DNA of 64,000 bases from Draconibacterium aestuarii (GTDB lineage Bacteria > Bacteroidota > Bacteroidia > Bacteroidales > Prolixibacteraceae): assembly GCA_026671195.1 (NCBI GenBank), contig JAPOHD010000066.1, forward strand, positions 99,173-163,172, given 5' to 3'. The notes beneath the pieces were generated by a model. It was not told the origin of the DNA. It saw only the letters and a list, made by a program, of their open reading frames with translations, and searched no databases. Positions within the stretch are counted from its first letter, which is position 1, and every line of letters begins with the position of its first letter. Positions 46,818 to 56,134 of the stretch are shown in pieces. The translations under genes and the position numbers were made by a program.

Positions 46818-47188
46818 TTCTTAAATTCAATTAATTCAATTGGGGCTCCATTGTGTTCAATCATTGCAACGCGCACGCCTTTCATCGGAGGATTCGGTTT
46901 GGTAATGATCTTAAAATTGCGATTGGCCAGTTCGAAATCCAAATCATCCACTTCGAAAGCCAGATGCGGAGTTTTTTGTATCAGAGGATGAATGGGACTA
47001 TCGTTTTCAAAACGCATCCATTCAACGCCAAAAGGGCTTTCCGGAAAGCCTGAGTGATGGAATTTAAACTGCGGCAAATATTTCTCGCCGGGCATTTTAA
47101 CGGTGGTAGGAATTCCCATATGATGATATTTCCATCCCCATTTCTGTGTCGCTTCCGGCAGCTCGTTTTCAAGTCTTTTTTTTGCCAT
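46814..47188 (-). CDS. VOC (glyoxalase-like) family protein
   Basis: A 124-residue single-domain protein of the vicinal-oxygen-chelate fold. HHMGIPTTVKMPGE and HSGFPESPFGVEWMRFE form the first beta-alpha-beta unit, and HLAFEVDDLDFELANRNFKII and GVRVAMIEHNGAPIELIEF the second, the last with the usual metal-site glutamate near the end. Metal residues H, H and E are plausible, but the substrate is unknown. It lies 5 bp after the GreA-like gene and overlaps the pentapeptide gene by four bases, so all three are one operon. Confidence 0.82.
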   Translation of the reverse strand: MAKKRLENELPEATQKWGWKYHHMGIPTTVKMPGEKYLPQFKFHHSGFPESPFGVEWMRFENDSPIHPLIQKTPHLAFEVDDLDFELANRNFKIITKPNPPMKGVRVAMIEHNGAPIELIEFKK

Positions 47189-47193
47189 AGTTG

Positions 47194-47640
47194 CTACAAA
47201 ATATCAGTAATAGTAATTTTTGACCCTTGAAAAACAAAGTTATCTCCAATGGTTTTGTTGTGTAATTGTTTGCCAATGGGCGATGCCAGGGAAATACAGA
47301 AATAGACGGTATCATCCACCACAATCTTCCCGATGGCCGTTGAAATAAAATAGTTGTTTTGTGAAGTAATTACGAGGCTTCCGAATTCAACTTTTTCATT
47401 TTTTTTCTGAAAGTCTATATTTTGAAGCTCGGCCTTAAGGTATTCGTTTTTATGTAGATGTACCCTGTTTTTTTCGACTTCCATTTGCATTAATGTTCGG
47501 CCGGTTTCGTATTTGTCGCCAACACTGCTTTTCGTTTCGTTATCGCGCGATTCTTTGGCCGAATCTATAGCCAAACGTGCCAATTCAATACGTTCGTTGA
47601 GAATGGAAATAAGTTGTTTAAAAATGCGTTCTTTTATCAT
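47194..47640 (-). CDS. GreA/GreB-like C-terminal domain protein
   Basis: A 148-residue protein with an N-terminal helical, coiled-coil-like half (ILNERIELARLAIDSAKESRDN, about 10-85) and a C-terminal beta domain that resembles the FKBP-like part of GreA (FCISLASPIGKQLHNKTIGDNFVFQGSKITITDIL). GreA factors rescue stalled RNA polymerase through acidic residues at the coiled-coil tip; an acidic tip cannot be clearly placed here. Bacteroidota homologues are often mislabelled as 3-oxoacyl-ACP synthase, which has no support in the sequence. It is first in the operon with the VOC and pentapeptide genes. Confidence 0.65.
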   Translation of the reverse strand: MIKERIFKQLISILNERIELARLAIDSAKESRDNETKSSVGDKYETGRTLMQMEVEKNRVHLHKNEYLKAELQNIDFQKKNEKVEFGSLVITSQNNYFISTAIGKIVVDDTVYFCISLASPIGKQLHNKTIGDNFVFQGSKITITDIL

Positions 47641-47707
47641 TTATTTGAAAATGACTAAAGATAGGCAAGAAGCGAAAAAGGGCAAAAAAATGATGAATAA
47701 ATACAAT

Positions 47708-48832
47708 TTAAAGTTCGAAATAAAATGTGGTACCTTCTTCCTGATTACTTGAAAACCAAACTTTCCCGCCTAAGTAATTTTCACCCAAAAGTTTCATACT
47801 GTAGGTTCCAAGTCCACGTCCGGCTCCTTTGGTTGAATAAAAACGCTTAAATAATTCTCGTTGTACTACATCGGGTATAACACTTTTATTTTGTATCGAG
47901 AAACACACCGAATTGTCTTTTTTGAAGCAATTTAGAGTAATCTCATCATCTGGTTGATTGGCTTCAATTGCATTTTTAATCATGTTGCCCAGAATTCGTT
48001 TAATAAGAATCCGGTCGGTATTTACAGAAAGATTTTCTGCGTTAGGATTTATCCATATCGTTTTATCTAAATTCAGTTCATGATTGTTATATAACTTTTG
48101 TAATTCTTTGAGTACCGACAAGGATTCCACTTCAGAAATATTTGCCTGTAAATCGCCACGTTCTGCTGCACTAAATTCTCGCTGTGCCTTAATTTCCTCA
48201 ATCAAATTACTAGCAGCAAGTTCTATTGTACTCGCAATTTCAGCTATGTCGTTTGGGTCATTTATTTCCTTTAAAATAGCAGAAAGTCCCGAAATAGCAC
48301 CAGCACTATTTAAGATATCGTGAATGAAAACTCTTTCCAATGATATTCTCCGTTTTTCACTTCTAAGGTCTAATACCGAAAAAATGGTAAGCTTTTCTCC
48401 CTCCAGATTCAAGGGAGTAGCTGTAATTTTCAGATCGACTGCATTGTTATCGGTTGTTAAAATCTGGCAATCTTTTGTTGATTTTTTGCCTTTTTGCGAT
48501 TCCAATATTGCATTAACGGCACCACACGATTTGCAATTGATTGATGTTCCGCATCCATTGATTGACTTAAATGCATTTCTACAATTAAATATTTCGCCTG
48601 GTCGTTTTCCAAGGACCGGATCATGATCAATACTTTTGCAAAAATTCAGATAATTTTTATTGGCATATACAACCTGCCGGTATTTGTTAAGAATAATAAC
48701 CATTTGTGAAATGGATTCAACAAAATTAACGAGTTGTTTATTTTTTAAAATGATATTCGACTGGTACTTTAATTCGCCATTGGTGTAGCGGGTAGCCGTT
48801 GCATGGCAAGTTAGGTTAGAGTTTTCAAACAT
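47708..48832 (-). CDS. Sensor histidine kinase with Cys-rich PAS domain
   Basis: A 374-residue kinase with no membrane helix, so it is probably cytoplasmic. The PAS domain (about 40-150) contains a cysteine cluster spaced C-x9-C-x5-C-x2-C (NCRNAFKSINGCG, NCKSCGAVNAIL), which may hold a metal or a redox site. The kinase part has FIHDILNSAGAISGL (phospho-accepting His171, unusual HD-LN rather than HEL), NMIKNAIEA (N box) and GAGRGLGTYSMKLLGENYLGGKVWF (G box). Relatives of this PAS-kinase type are found in anaerobic bacteria. No response regulator is adjacent, so its partner is not known. Confidence 0.85.
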   Translation of the reverse strand: MFENSNLTCHATATRYTNGELKYQSNIILKNKQLVNFVESISQMVIILNKYRQVVYANKNYLNFCKSIDHDPVLGKRPGEIFNCRNAFKSINGCGTSINCKSCGAVNAILESQKGKKSTKDCQILTTDNNAVDLKITATPLNLEGEKLTIFSVLDLRSEKRRISLERVFIHDILNSAGAISGLSAILKEINDPNDIAEIASTIELAASNLIEEIKAQREFSAAERGDLQANISEVESLSVLKELQKLYNNHELNLDKTIWINPNAENLSVNTDRILIKRILGNMIKNAIEANQPDDEITLNCFKKDNSVCFSIQNKSVIPDVVQRELFKRFYSTKGAGRGLGTYSMKLLGENYLGGKVWFSSNQEEGTTFYFEL

Positions 48833-48978
48833 AATACGTCCTTCATATGGTTTGCAAACGCAATATAAGATTCATTTGGCAGAAATTCAACAGTTTATGG
48901 CTGATTTTTAGTAAGGTTATTTGAAGTATCTGTTTGTGTATTAGTAATAAAGAAAAGTAACTGGGGAAGGAGCAAAAA

Positions 48979-49014
48979 AAAGACCGTTTCGATATAAATT
49001 CGAAACAGCCTTTT
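48979..49014 (-). terminator. Terminator after acetate transporter gene
   Basis: GACCGTTTCGA and TCGAAACAGCC (48982-48992 and 49000-49010) form a stem with two G-U pairs; on the minus strand it is followed by a run of eight T (48973-48980). Confidence 0.85.
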
Positions 49015-49034
49015 AGAGTATTTTATATGAAGTA

Positions 49035-49607
49035 TTAATTTGCTTTTTTTGCCCACGCTTTACCTACAGGCAAAACCGTTTTTCCTGCCAAATCGTTGAT
49101 GATAATTGCTGCCATCATGTACCAGGCTGCCAGTGCACAAAAAATAAGTTCATAACCTGCAACAACATTCATTTTTGGAAAACCAAAGTGCCCGATAATC
49201 AGTAAAATAAATCCGATTTCCAATAGCACGAAAGTAATGGTCATTGCTTTTGAAACGTAAAATGATGCAATCATCATTATAAACGTATAAAGTGCCCATG
49301 CAGTTAAATACCAGCCCACATCGTGGTGTGAAGCAGCATAAATTCCGAAATGATTTAACAACCAGATAATTGCCAGTCCAATCCAAAATGAGCCGTAAGC
49401 GGTAAAGGCGCTAAAGCCAAAGTTGTTACCTAACTTTTGTTCCATAAAACCGGCAATGAACTGTGCAAGCCCGCCAAAAATTAATCCCATTGCCAATACG
49501 GGGCCAATACCCAACAAACCAATGTTGTGAATTTGTAAAAGTAAAGTAGTTAACCCGAACCCAGCTAGTCCTACCACCGCCGGATTTCCCAATTTTTGAG
49601 TACTCAT
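49035..49607 (-). CDS. satP: GPR1/FUN34/YaaH-type acetate/succinate transporter
   Basis: A 190-residue protein with six membrane helices. NPAVVGLAGFGLTTLLLQIHNIGL is the family start motif (NPA). Typical helices with GLAQFIAGFMEQKLGN (second signature), FTAYGSFWIGLA and YELIFCALAAWYMM follow, matching the acetate uptake transporter SatP (YaaH). It would move acetate or succinate with protons. In a fermenting organism it could take up or release acetate. It is a single gene with its own terminator. Confidence 0.92.
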   Translation of the reverse strand: MSTQKLGNPAVVGLAGFGLTTLLLQIHNIGLLGIGPVLAMGLIFGGLAQFIAGFMEQKLGNNFGFSAFTAYGSFWIGLAIIWLLNHFGIYAASHHDVGWYLTAWALYTFIMMIASFYVSKAMTITFVLLEIGFILLIIGHFGFPKMNVVAGYELIFCALAAWYMMAAIIINDLAGKTVLPVGKAWAKKAN

Positions 49608-49730
49608 TTTTTTTGTAATTAAGTTGATAATCAGCGCGCGAAAATAGGATTTCTAAAGTGGTGGTAAATAATTATTAGAGAATAAGATCGGGGCTTAATA
49701 ATTTGTTGATGTTAAAGAGTGGCTGTAACC

Positions 49731-49761
49731 AAAAATGCCACCCAAAACGGATGGCATTTTT
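49731..49761 (-). terminator. Terminator after pntB
   Basis: AAAAATGCCA and TGGCATTTTT form a perfect ten-pair stem around an 11-base loop. The A and T runs at its ends give it a U tract on both strands. It lies 26 bp past the pntB stop. Confidence 0.88.
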
Positions 49762-49786
49762 ATAGTCAGAATACTGTACCTAATTT

Positions 49787-51208
49787 TTACATACTCTTAA
49801 TTTCGCTAACCAATTTCGAAATAGAGCTTTTGGCATCGCCAAATAACATGCGGGTTTTGTCGTTAAAGAACAGGAAGTTTTCGATTCCTGCATAACCTTT
49901 ACCCATACCACGTTTCATGATGATGATGTTTTTGGCTAAATGTGCGTCAATAATTGGCATACCGTAAATTGGTGAACCCGGATCGTCGTATGCAGCCGGA
50001 TTAACCACATCGTTGGCACCAACTACTATGGCTACATCAACGTTTGACATATCAGGATTAATGTCATCCATTTCAACCAGTTTTTCGTAGGGTACATCGG
50101 CTTCGGCCAATAATACATTCATGTGACCTGGCATACGTCCAGCAACCGGGTGAATCGCATATTTTACTTCAACACCTTTACCTTCCAGTAAAGAATCTAA
50201 TTCGTGAGCAATATGCTGTGCCTGAGCCACTGCCAATCCGTACCCCGGAATTATGACAATTTTTTGAGAGTAACTCATCAATACAGCTGCATCGCTTAAG
50301 CTAATTTCTTTAATACTTCCCTGAACATCAACAGCTGAAGCACCGCCACCACCAAAAGCACCTACAATAACGTTTATAAGCGAACGGTTCATTGCGCGAC
50401 ACATTTGTATGGTTAGAATGGTACCGGCTGCACCTACCAGAATACCACCAAGTATCATGGCTTCGTTCTGATATATAAATCCGGCCATAGCAGCTGCAAT
50501 ACCTGTAAGTGAGTTCAGTAGCGATATAACTACCGGCATGTCGGCACCGCCAATTGGCATTACAAAACTTACTCCATAAACCAAACTTAGCACCAGCAGT
50601 CCATAAACAATGTATTTACTTGTAGCTACATCGAATCCACCAAATAAAACCAGCAGGATAAGTGCCACAATAACAATCATGAAAAAAAGATTCAAATACG
50701 TCATAAATTTGGCGAAAATATCTCCTACTTTACCGTCAAGTTTGCCATAGGCAATCATACTTCCACTAAAGGCAATGCTTCCTACAACCAATCCCAGTAA
50801 TGTAACCAGTACTGCATTATTCGGATCTTTGTTGAATTCGATTAAAGCAACGGTTGCCGAAGCTGCACCACCTGTAGCATTAAAAAACGATACCATTTGT
50901 GGCATGGCAGTCATTTTAACTTTTCTTGCCATAATGGCTCCAACTACACTACCTGCTGCAATTATCAGTATTACTACTGCTGCATTTGTCAGCGAAATAC
51001 CTTCACCTGCCACGTCTTTATTAAGGAGGAGGGTGGTTATCATAGGCAAAATCATGCCCGATGCTGCCCAAAAGTTTCCTTTGCGAGCTGTTTCGGGATG
51101 GCTTTGTAATTTTAGTCCTATTACAAACATGATTGCCGAAAGAAGATAGCTATATTCCAGAACTACTTGTCCCGGCATTATTGTATTTAATAAAATCATA
51201 GTATTCAT
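49787..51208 (-). CDS. pntB: NAD(P) transhydrogenase subunit beta
   Basis: A 473-residue membrane protein with about nine helices in its N-terminal two thirds (the proton channel part, domain II). The soluble NADP-binding domain III sits in the last 180 residues: PGYGLAVAQAQH, VKYAIHPVAGRMPGHMNVLLAEA, IVVGANDVVNPAA and MKRGMGKGYAG. With the alpha subunit parts it exchanges hydride between NADH and NADP+ while letting protons through the membrane, supplying NADPH. It is the last gene of a three-gene operon, starting 2 bp after the previous one. Confidence 0.96.
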   Translation of the reverse strand: MNTMILLNTIMPGQVVLEYSYLLSAIMFVIGLKLQSHPETARKGNFWAASGMILPMITTLLLNKDVAGEGISLTNAAVVILIIAAGSVVGAIMARKVKMTAMPQMVSFFNATGGAASATVALIEFNKDPNNAVLVTLLGLVVGSIAFSGSMIAYGKLDGKVGDIFAKFMTYLNLFFMIVIVALILLVLFGGFDVATSKYIVYGLLVLSLVYGVSFVMPIGGADMPVVISLLNSLTGIAAAMAGFIYQNEAMILGGILVGAAGTILTIQMCRAMNRSLINVIVGAFGGGGASAVDVQGSIKEISLSDAAVLMSYSQKIVIIPGYGLAVAQAQHIAHELDSLLEGKGVEVKYAIHPVAGRMPGHMNVLLAEADVPYEKLVEMDDINPDMSNVDVAIVVGANDVVNPAAYDDPGSPIYGMPIIDAHLAKNIIIMKRGMGKGYAGIENFLFFNDKTRMLFGDAKSSISKLVSEIKSM

Positions 51209-51210
51209 GG

Positions 51211-51516
51211 TTATTTTTTCTTCTTTTTAAACATTTCGAGCATGCGGTCTGTAACAACAAAACCTCCCGCCACATTAAGTGTGGCCATAAAAAGGGCAAG
51301 AGAACCAAGTATCCACTCGAATGTTGTTGAAGCATGACCAACAAGGATAATACCTCCGATAATAATAACCCCGCTTATCGCATTGGCTCCCGACATCAGA
51401 GGAGTATGTAATACCGACGGAACATTTGAAATAACCTCAAAGCCAAGAAAAACAGATAAAACAATAATAAATATTGCATCTTTATTCGCGGTCAAAAAAC
51501 TTAATACGTTTTCCAT
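51211..51516 (-). CDS. pntAB: NAD(P) transhydrogenase alpha subunit, membrane part
   Basis: A 101-residue protein equal to the C-terminal membrane region of the E. coli alpha subunit, here on its own gene. It has three to four helices (DAIFIIVLSVFLGFEVISNVP, AISGVIIIGGIILVG, EWILGSLALFMATLNVAGGFVVTDRM). VPSVLHTPLMSGANAISG and GGFVVTDRML are the family motifs. The three-polypeptide arrangement (alpha-1, alpha-2, beta) is known from many bacteria such as Rhodospirillum. It lies between pntAA and pntB with gaps of 12 and 2 bp. Confidence 0.95.
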   Translation of the reverse strand: MENVLSFLTANKDAIFIIVLSVFLGFEVISNVPSVLHTPLMSGANAISGVIIIGGIILVGHASTTFEWILGSLALFMATLNVAGGFVVTDRMLEMFKKKKK

Positions 51517-51528
51517 ATTTTTTTGATA

Positions 51529-52659
51529 TTATTTTGTTTCGATTACTGACTTAACTCGTTCATTGTAAATTTCTTTTGCATGAGTAATACAGGTTCCTTT
51601 TACAATATCGTCTTCAAAATTAAGGTTCAGGGCTCCTTCTTCGGCAATTATTAACTTCATGAAGTTAAGTACATTTTTACCGAACATACGGCTGGCATCC
51701 ATTGGCTTTTGTGCCGGGTAATTCGATTGACCAATAATAGTAACCCCTTTATGCACCACAGTTTCGTTATCTTTTGTCAGTTCGCAGTTTCCACCTGTCG
51801 ATGCAGCCAGGTCGATAATAACCGAACCAGGTTTCATGCCTTCCACGGCTTCTTTTGGAATTAAAAGTGGTGCTTCTCGTCCCGGTATCTGAGCCGTACA
51901 AATTACCACGTTCGATTTTGCAGCCACGTCGTTTATTGCCTGTTGCTGTTTTTTCTTGAATTCTTCGGTTTGCTCAACGGCATAACCTCCGGCAGCTTTG
52001 TCTTCGGTGGCACCTTCTACTTCAACAAATTTTCCACCCAAACTCATTACTTCTTCTTTTACAGCCGATCGCACATCGAATACCTGTACCTGGGCACCCA
52101 GCTTACGCGAAGTTGCAATGGCCTGCAACCCGGCAACACCTGCTCCTAAGATTAATACGTTTGCCGGACGAATGGTTCCTGCGGCTGTCATAAACATTGG
52201 GAAAAAAGTAGGTAGTTTTGAAGCTGCTTCCAACACTGCCATATACCCCGATACTGTTGCCATCGATGATAAAATATCCATGGCTTGTGCACGTGAAGTA
52301 CGTGGTATCAGATCGAGACTAAATGTTGTGGTTCCCTTGTCGAGGAATGTTTTTACAAGTTTGGTATCCCACAGTGGATTGAACGCACTAATCCAAACCT
52401 GCGAATCTTTAATTTTCTGTATATCTCCTTCAGCCGGGGGCTGAATTTGCAATAGAACTTCTGCCTTTGCAAATACATCGCTTCGCGAAACTATTGAAGC
52501 TCCAACCGCTTCATAATCAGAATCTGCTGCATAAGCAGTTTCTCCGGCCCCCTGTTCCACCAATACCTGAACCTTTAGGTCGGTAAAGGCTTTAACCGTT
52601 TCCGGTAGCAAAGCTACACGGGTTTCAGTCCCGTATTCCTTTAATAAGCCTAGAATCAT
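51529..52659 (-). CDS. pntAA: NAD(P) transhydrogenase alpha subunit, NAD-binding part
   Basis: A 376-residue cytoplasmic domain I of the transhydrogenase. The N half (ETRVALLPETVKAFTDLKVQVLVEQGAG) is the alanine dehydrogenase-like start. ANVLILGAGVAGLQAIATSRKLGAQV is the NAD-binding Rossmann loop, VICTAQIPGREAPLLIPKEAV is the second nucleotide motif, and SVIIDLAASTGGNCELT forms the catalytic loop. It is the first gene of the operon. Its promoter has a good -7 box (TAGCTTTG, 30 bp upstream of the ATG) and a perfect 16-bp palindrome in the -33 region. Confidence 0.95.
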   Translation of the reverse strand: MILGLLKEYGTETRVALLPETVKAFTDLKVQVLVEQGAGETAYAADSDYEAVGASIVSRSDVFAKAEVLLQIQPPAEGDIQKIKDSQVWISAFNPLWDTKLVKTFLDKGTTTFSLDLIPRTSRAQAMDILSSMATVSGYMAVLEAASKLPTFFPMFMTAAGTIRPANVLILGAGVAGLQAIATSRKLGAQVQVFDVRSAVKEEVMSLGGKFVEVEGATEDKAAGGYAVEQTEEFKKKQQQAINDVAAKSNVVICTAQIPGREAPLLIPKEAVEGMKPGSVIIDLAASTGGNCELTKDNETVVHKGVTIIGQSNYPAQKPMDASRMFGKNVLNFMKLIIAEEGALNLNFEDDIVKGTCITHAKEIYNERVKSVIETK

Positions 52660-52688
52660 AGATTTTGTATTATTTAGAATTTTGGTGA

Positions 52689-52696
52689 CAAAGCTA
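52689..52696 (-). promoter_or_regulatory. Candidate -7 element of the pnt operon
   Basis: The plus strand CAAAGCTA reads TAGCTTTG on the minus strand (TAnnTTTG). Transcription would start near 52684, giving a leader of about 25 nt. Confidence 0.5.
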
Positions 52697-52710
52697 ACAA
52701 ATAAAAATAA

Positions 52711-52726
52711 CCGTTAACGTTAACGG
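52711..52726. promoter_or_regulatory. Perfect 16-bp palindrome upstream of pntAA
   Basis: CCGTTAACGTTAACGG is a perfect inverted repeat, 52 bp before the pntAA start. It begins 15 bp upstream of the -7 element, so it covers the -33 region. A dimeric regulator bound here would block RNA polymerase. The palindrome is seen; the regulator is unknown. Confidence 0.6.
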
Positions 52727-52981
52727 ACGAAGATTTTGTTATGATTTATAACAGTTTTATTAACATTATTTGCAGGCAGGGAAGATTTTGGGGCAAACGA
52801 CCATAAATTGCTGTTCTTGTTTTTGAGTGGAGGATTGATATTCAAATAAACTGTTTTGGCAACCTAATTATCATCCATAAAAAATAATCTTTGAGCAATA
52901 GTAATACAAACCCGCAACTTTTATTTGACAAATAATATTAGTAATTTCAAACCATATACCCTTTCAATTCTGCGAGGAAAA

Positions 52982-55900
52982 ATGCTTATGAACACAAAAC
53001 AAACCTTTGTCAATAACTCTAATAATGAGCAGGAATCAAACTTAAACAAGGAAATTCGATTAATTGCGGAGAACTTGCCAAATGTTATTTGGAAAGCCGA
53101 AATTACTCCTGCAGGAGAGCTTGTTAATGTGTATATTTCAGAAATTGCTGATGATATTCTGGAATTACCCCGTGGAACCATAAATAACAGTATAGAGAAA
53201 TTCTATTCCTATCTTCTCTCAGACGATCAGTTACGGGTTAATGAAACTATTACACGGGCTTTGGCAAATCCCGGCAACGTTTTTACATTTTCGTACCAGG
53301 TAAAAAAAGGGAATTCTCAGGTAGCCTGGTTTGAAAGTACGATCAGGGTGAATGATTCAGATCAAAATAAACAGGTTTTTGGATTTACGGTAGATATTAC
53401 CGAACAAAAGAAAATAGAAAACCGGCTGAAAGAGAATGAATATCTTCTGCAGCAGGCTCAAAAGTTAGCCGATATCGGATCTTATAGTTTGGATATTCAA
53501 ACCGGGTATTGGGCAAGTTCAGAAAACATGGATGCCATATTTGGCATCGATGATAACTATATAAGGAATGTCGAAACCTGGTTGCAAATTGTTTATCCCG
53601 ATGACCGGCCGATAATGTATGATTATTTCATTAACAAAGTTATAGAACGAAAACAAGCATTCGACAAGCAATATCGAATTCAAAAAATAGATACGGGTGA
53701 AGTGCTCTGGGTTCACGGTAGGGGAAAACTGGAGTTTGATGAATCAGGAAATGCGATTAAAATGATCGGGACAATACAAAACATTTCTGATCAGAAACTA
53801 AAAGAGCTGGAATTGCTGGATGCAAAAGCAAAAGCTGAAGAAAGCACCGAACGTTTTGAACTGGCCATGCAGGTAACACTGGATGGACCATACGATTGGA
53901 ACCTAGTAACCAACGAAATTTATTTCTCCGACAGGTGGAAAGAAATACTTGGTTATAAACCCGATGAACTACCAAACAATTTTTCGGTATGGGAAAAATT
54001 AACAGATCCAGATGGTGTTAAAAAATCGTATGAAATGCTAACCCGACATATTGCAGGAGAATTGGATAAATTCGAATTGGAATTTAAAATGAAGCACAAA
54101 AACGGCCATTGGGTTGATATTTTGTCCCGGGCAATTGCTCATTTTAATGCAGAAGGAAAAGCAGTAAGGGTGGTTGGCACGCACATCGATATTACGGAAA
54201 GTAAAAAAGCAGAAAAACAACTCAAAGAAAATGAAATTCGTTTTCGAAAATTAATTGAACATTTACCTATCGGAATAGCAATCTACGAAGCGGTTGATAA
54301 TGGGAATGATTTTAAATTTATCGATGTTAACAATACGGCTCTTGCTATTCTAAATTCCTCCAAAAAAGAACTGATCGGACATACTATTTTGAATAGCTTT
54401 TCTGATAAATTCATTATGCCTCTTTTTGAGGTACTCCGGAAGGTTCATGCAACGGGTAAAGACAAATTTATACCTTCGTTTTACTATAAAGACAGCATTC
54501 GGGAAGGCTGGCGCGAGAATTATATTTACAAACTGCAAACAGGTGAAATTGTTGCCATTTTCAGAGATACAACCGAGTTGAAAAATGCAGAAGAGAGTTT
54601 AAAAAAGCAAAACGCAGAATTAATAAAAGCGAAGTTAACAGCCGAACATAACCAAAAAAGATTCAAAGCTTTACACGATGCTTCATTTGGGGGAATTGCC
54701 ATTCACGACAGGGGAAAGATAATCGATTGTAATCGGGGTTTATCAAAATTAACCGGATTAAAGCGCAAAGAGCTAATTGGAATGGATGGGTTGTTACTTA
54801 TCGCAAAACGCTCGCGTAAAATGGTTTTTAATAGGATATTGGCAGAATATAAAAAACCTTATGAAGCTATTGGATTACGAAAAAACGGGGAAGAGTATCC
54901 TCTGCGAATAGAAGGGCGAATGATTCCGTATGAAGGAAAAACAGTTCGTGTTGTAGAGTTTAGAGACATTTCTGATATAAAAAGGGCGGAATATGAGCTT
55001 ATTGATGCGAAAGAAAAAGCAGAAGAATCGGATCGGTTGAAATCGGCTTTTCTGGCGAATATGAGTCACGAAATCAGAACTCCGATGAATGGAATACTCG
55101 GTTTTACAAGTCTTTTACAGGAACCGGGACTGACCGGAGAACAGCTGCAGAGTTACATCAATATAATTAAAAAGAGCGGCGACCGCATGTTGCAAACCGT
55201 AAACGATATCATTGAAGTATCAAAAATTGAAACAGGCCAGGTTACTGTTAGCTTAGCTGAAGTAAATGTGTGGGATTTATTGGACTTTCAATACAACTTT
55301 TTTAAACCCGAAGCGGAGAGAAAGGGATTAAAACTATTTGTTGAAAAAGATTCACTAATGAATGAACATGCAGTATATACCGATGAAATAAAACTAAATT
55401 CGATACTTATTAACCTGATTAAAAATGCAATTAAATATTCAAGTAAAGGATCAATAACAATTGCCTGCAAAAAGACAACGAGTCACATTCGATTTAGTGT
55501 TAAAGACGAAGGAATAGGTATTCCTGCGAATCGGCAGATAGCCATTTTCGACCGCTTTGTGCAAGCCGATATCGAGGATAGAAGAGTGCATCAAGGTTCG
55601 GGACTGGGATTGACCATAACAAAATCGTATGCCAACATGTTGGGCGGAGAAGTTTGGGTAGAATCGAACGAAGGGAAGGGAAGTACATTTTATGCCACAA
55701 TTGCTTACAACCCCGCAATTTATCCAAGATTAAAGTCGAATACTGGCAGCACAGAGTTCAATACTGAACGTGCAAACCTGATTAGAATTATTGTAGCAGA
55801 AGATGATGATGTAAGTTTTATATTACTGCATAAAATTCTTTCGGATGAGAATTGTAATTTAACCCGGGTTAATAATGGCCAGGAGTTGGTTGATACCTTA

Positions 55901-56134
55901 AAACAAAATTCAGCGTTTGATTTGGTACTGGTGGATTTAAAAATGCCAAAAATGGATGGAATTATGGCAACGAAGTTAATTCGGAGTTTTAATAAGGTAA
56001 TTCCGATTATTGCACAAACTGCTTATGCTCTTGAAGGAGATAGAGAAAAAGCCCTAACAGCAGGGTGCACAGAATATATTACCAAACCAATTGTTAAAGC
56101 TACATTGCTTGAAATCGTTAAGCGATATGCATAA
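52982..56134 (+). CDS. Multi-PAS hybrid sensor histidine kinase
   Basis: The start is ATG 52982, preceded by GAGGA, rather than a TTG at 52925, giving 1050 residues. About five PAS domains in a row fill the first 665 residues (PAC-type endings such as FGFTVDITEQKKIE, VGTHIDITESKKAEKQ, VEFRDISDIKRAEYEL). A kinase core follows with MSHEIRTPMNGILGF (His696), NLIKNAIKYS and GSGLGLTITKSYA, then a C-terminal receiver domain with Asp985 (LVDLKMPKMDG). There is no membrane helix and no DNA-binding output, so it is a cytoplasmic sensor passing phosphate to a separate protein. What the PAS domains detect is unknown. It is divergent from the pnt operon. Confidence 0.92.
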   Translation: MLMNTKQTFVNNSNNEQESNLNKEIRLIAENLPNVIWKAEITPAGELVNVYISEIADDILELPRGTINNSIEKFYSYLLSDDQLRVNETITRALANPGNVFTFSYQVKKGNSQVAWFESTIRVNDSDQNKQVFGFTVDITEQKKIENRLKENEYLLQQAQKLADIGSYSLDIQTGYWASSENMDAIFGIDDNYIRNVETWLQIVYPDDRPIMYDYFINKVIERKQAFDKQYRIQKIDTGEVLWVHGRGKLEFDESGNAIKMIGTIQNISDQKLKELELLDAKAKAEESTERFELAMQVTLDGPYDWNLVTNEIYFSDRWKEILGYKPDELPNNFSVWEKLTDPDGVKKSYEMLTRHIAGELDKFELEFKMKHKNGHWVDILSRAIAHFNAEGKAVRVVGTHIDITESKKAEKQLKENEIRFRKLIEHLPIGIAIYEAVDNGNDFKFIDVNNTALAILNSSKKELIGHTILNSFSDKFIMPLFEVLRKVHATGKDKFIPSFYYKDSIREGWRENYIYKLQTGEIVAIFRDTTELKNAEESLKKQNAELIKAKLTAEHNQKRFKALHDASFGGIAIHDRGKIIDCNRGLSKLTGLKRKELIGMDGLLLIAKRSRKMVFNRILAEYKKPYEAIGLRKNGEEYPLRIEGRMIPYEGKTVRVVEFRDISDIKRAEYELIDAKEKAEESDRLKSAFLANMSHEIRTPMNGILGFTSLLQEPGLTGEQLQSYINIIKKSGDRMLQTVNDIIEVSKIETGQVTVSLAEVNVWDLLDFQYNFFKPEAERKGLKLFVEKDSLMNEHAVYTDEIKLNSILINLIKNAIKYSSKGSITIACKKTTSHIRFSVKDEGIGIPANRQIAIFDRFVQADIEDRRVHQGSGLGLTITKSYANMLGGEVWVESNEGKGSTFYATIAYNPAIYPRLKSNTGSTEFNTERANLIRIIVAEDDDVSFILLHKILSDENCNLTRVNNGQELVDTLKQNSAFDLVLVDLKMPKMDGIMATKLIRSFNKVIPIIAQTAYALEGDREKALTAGCTEYITKPIVKATLLEIVKRYA

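Noticed and set aside
47194..47640. 3-oxoacyl-ACP synthase
   Set aside because: The common database name does not fit: there is no thiolase fold or catalytic triad in 148 residues. The C terminus is GreA-like.
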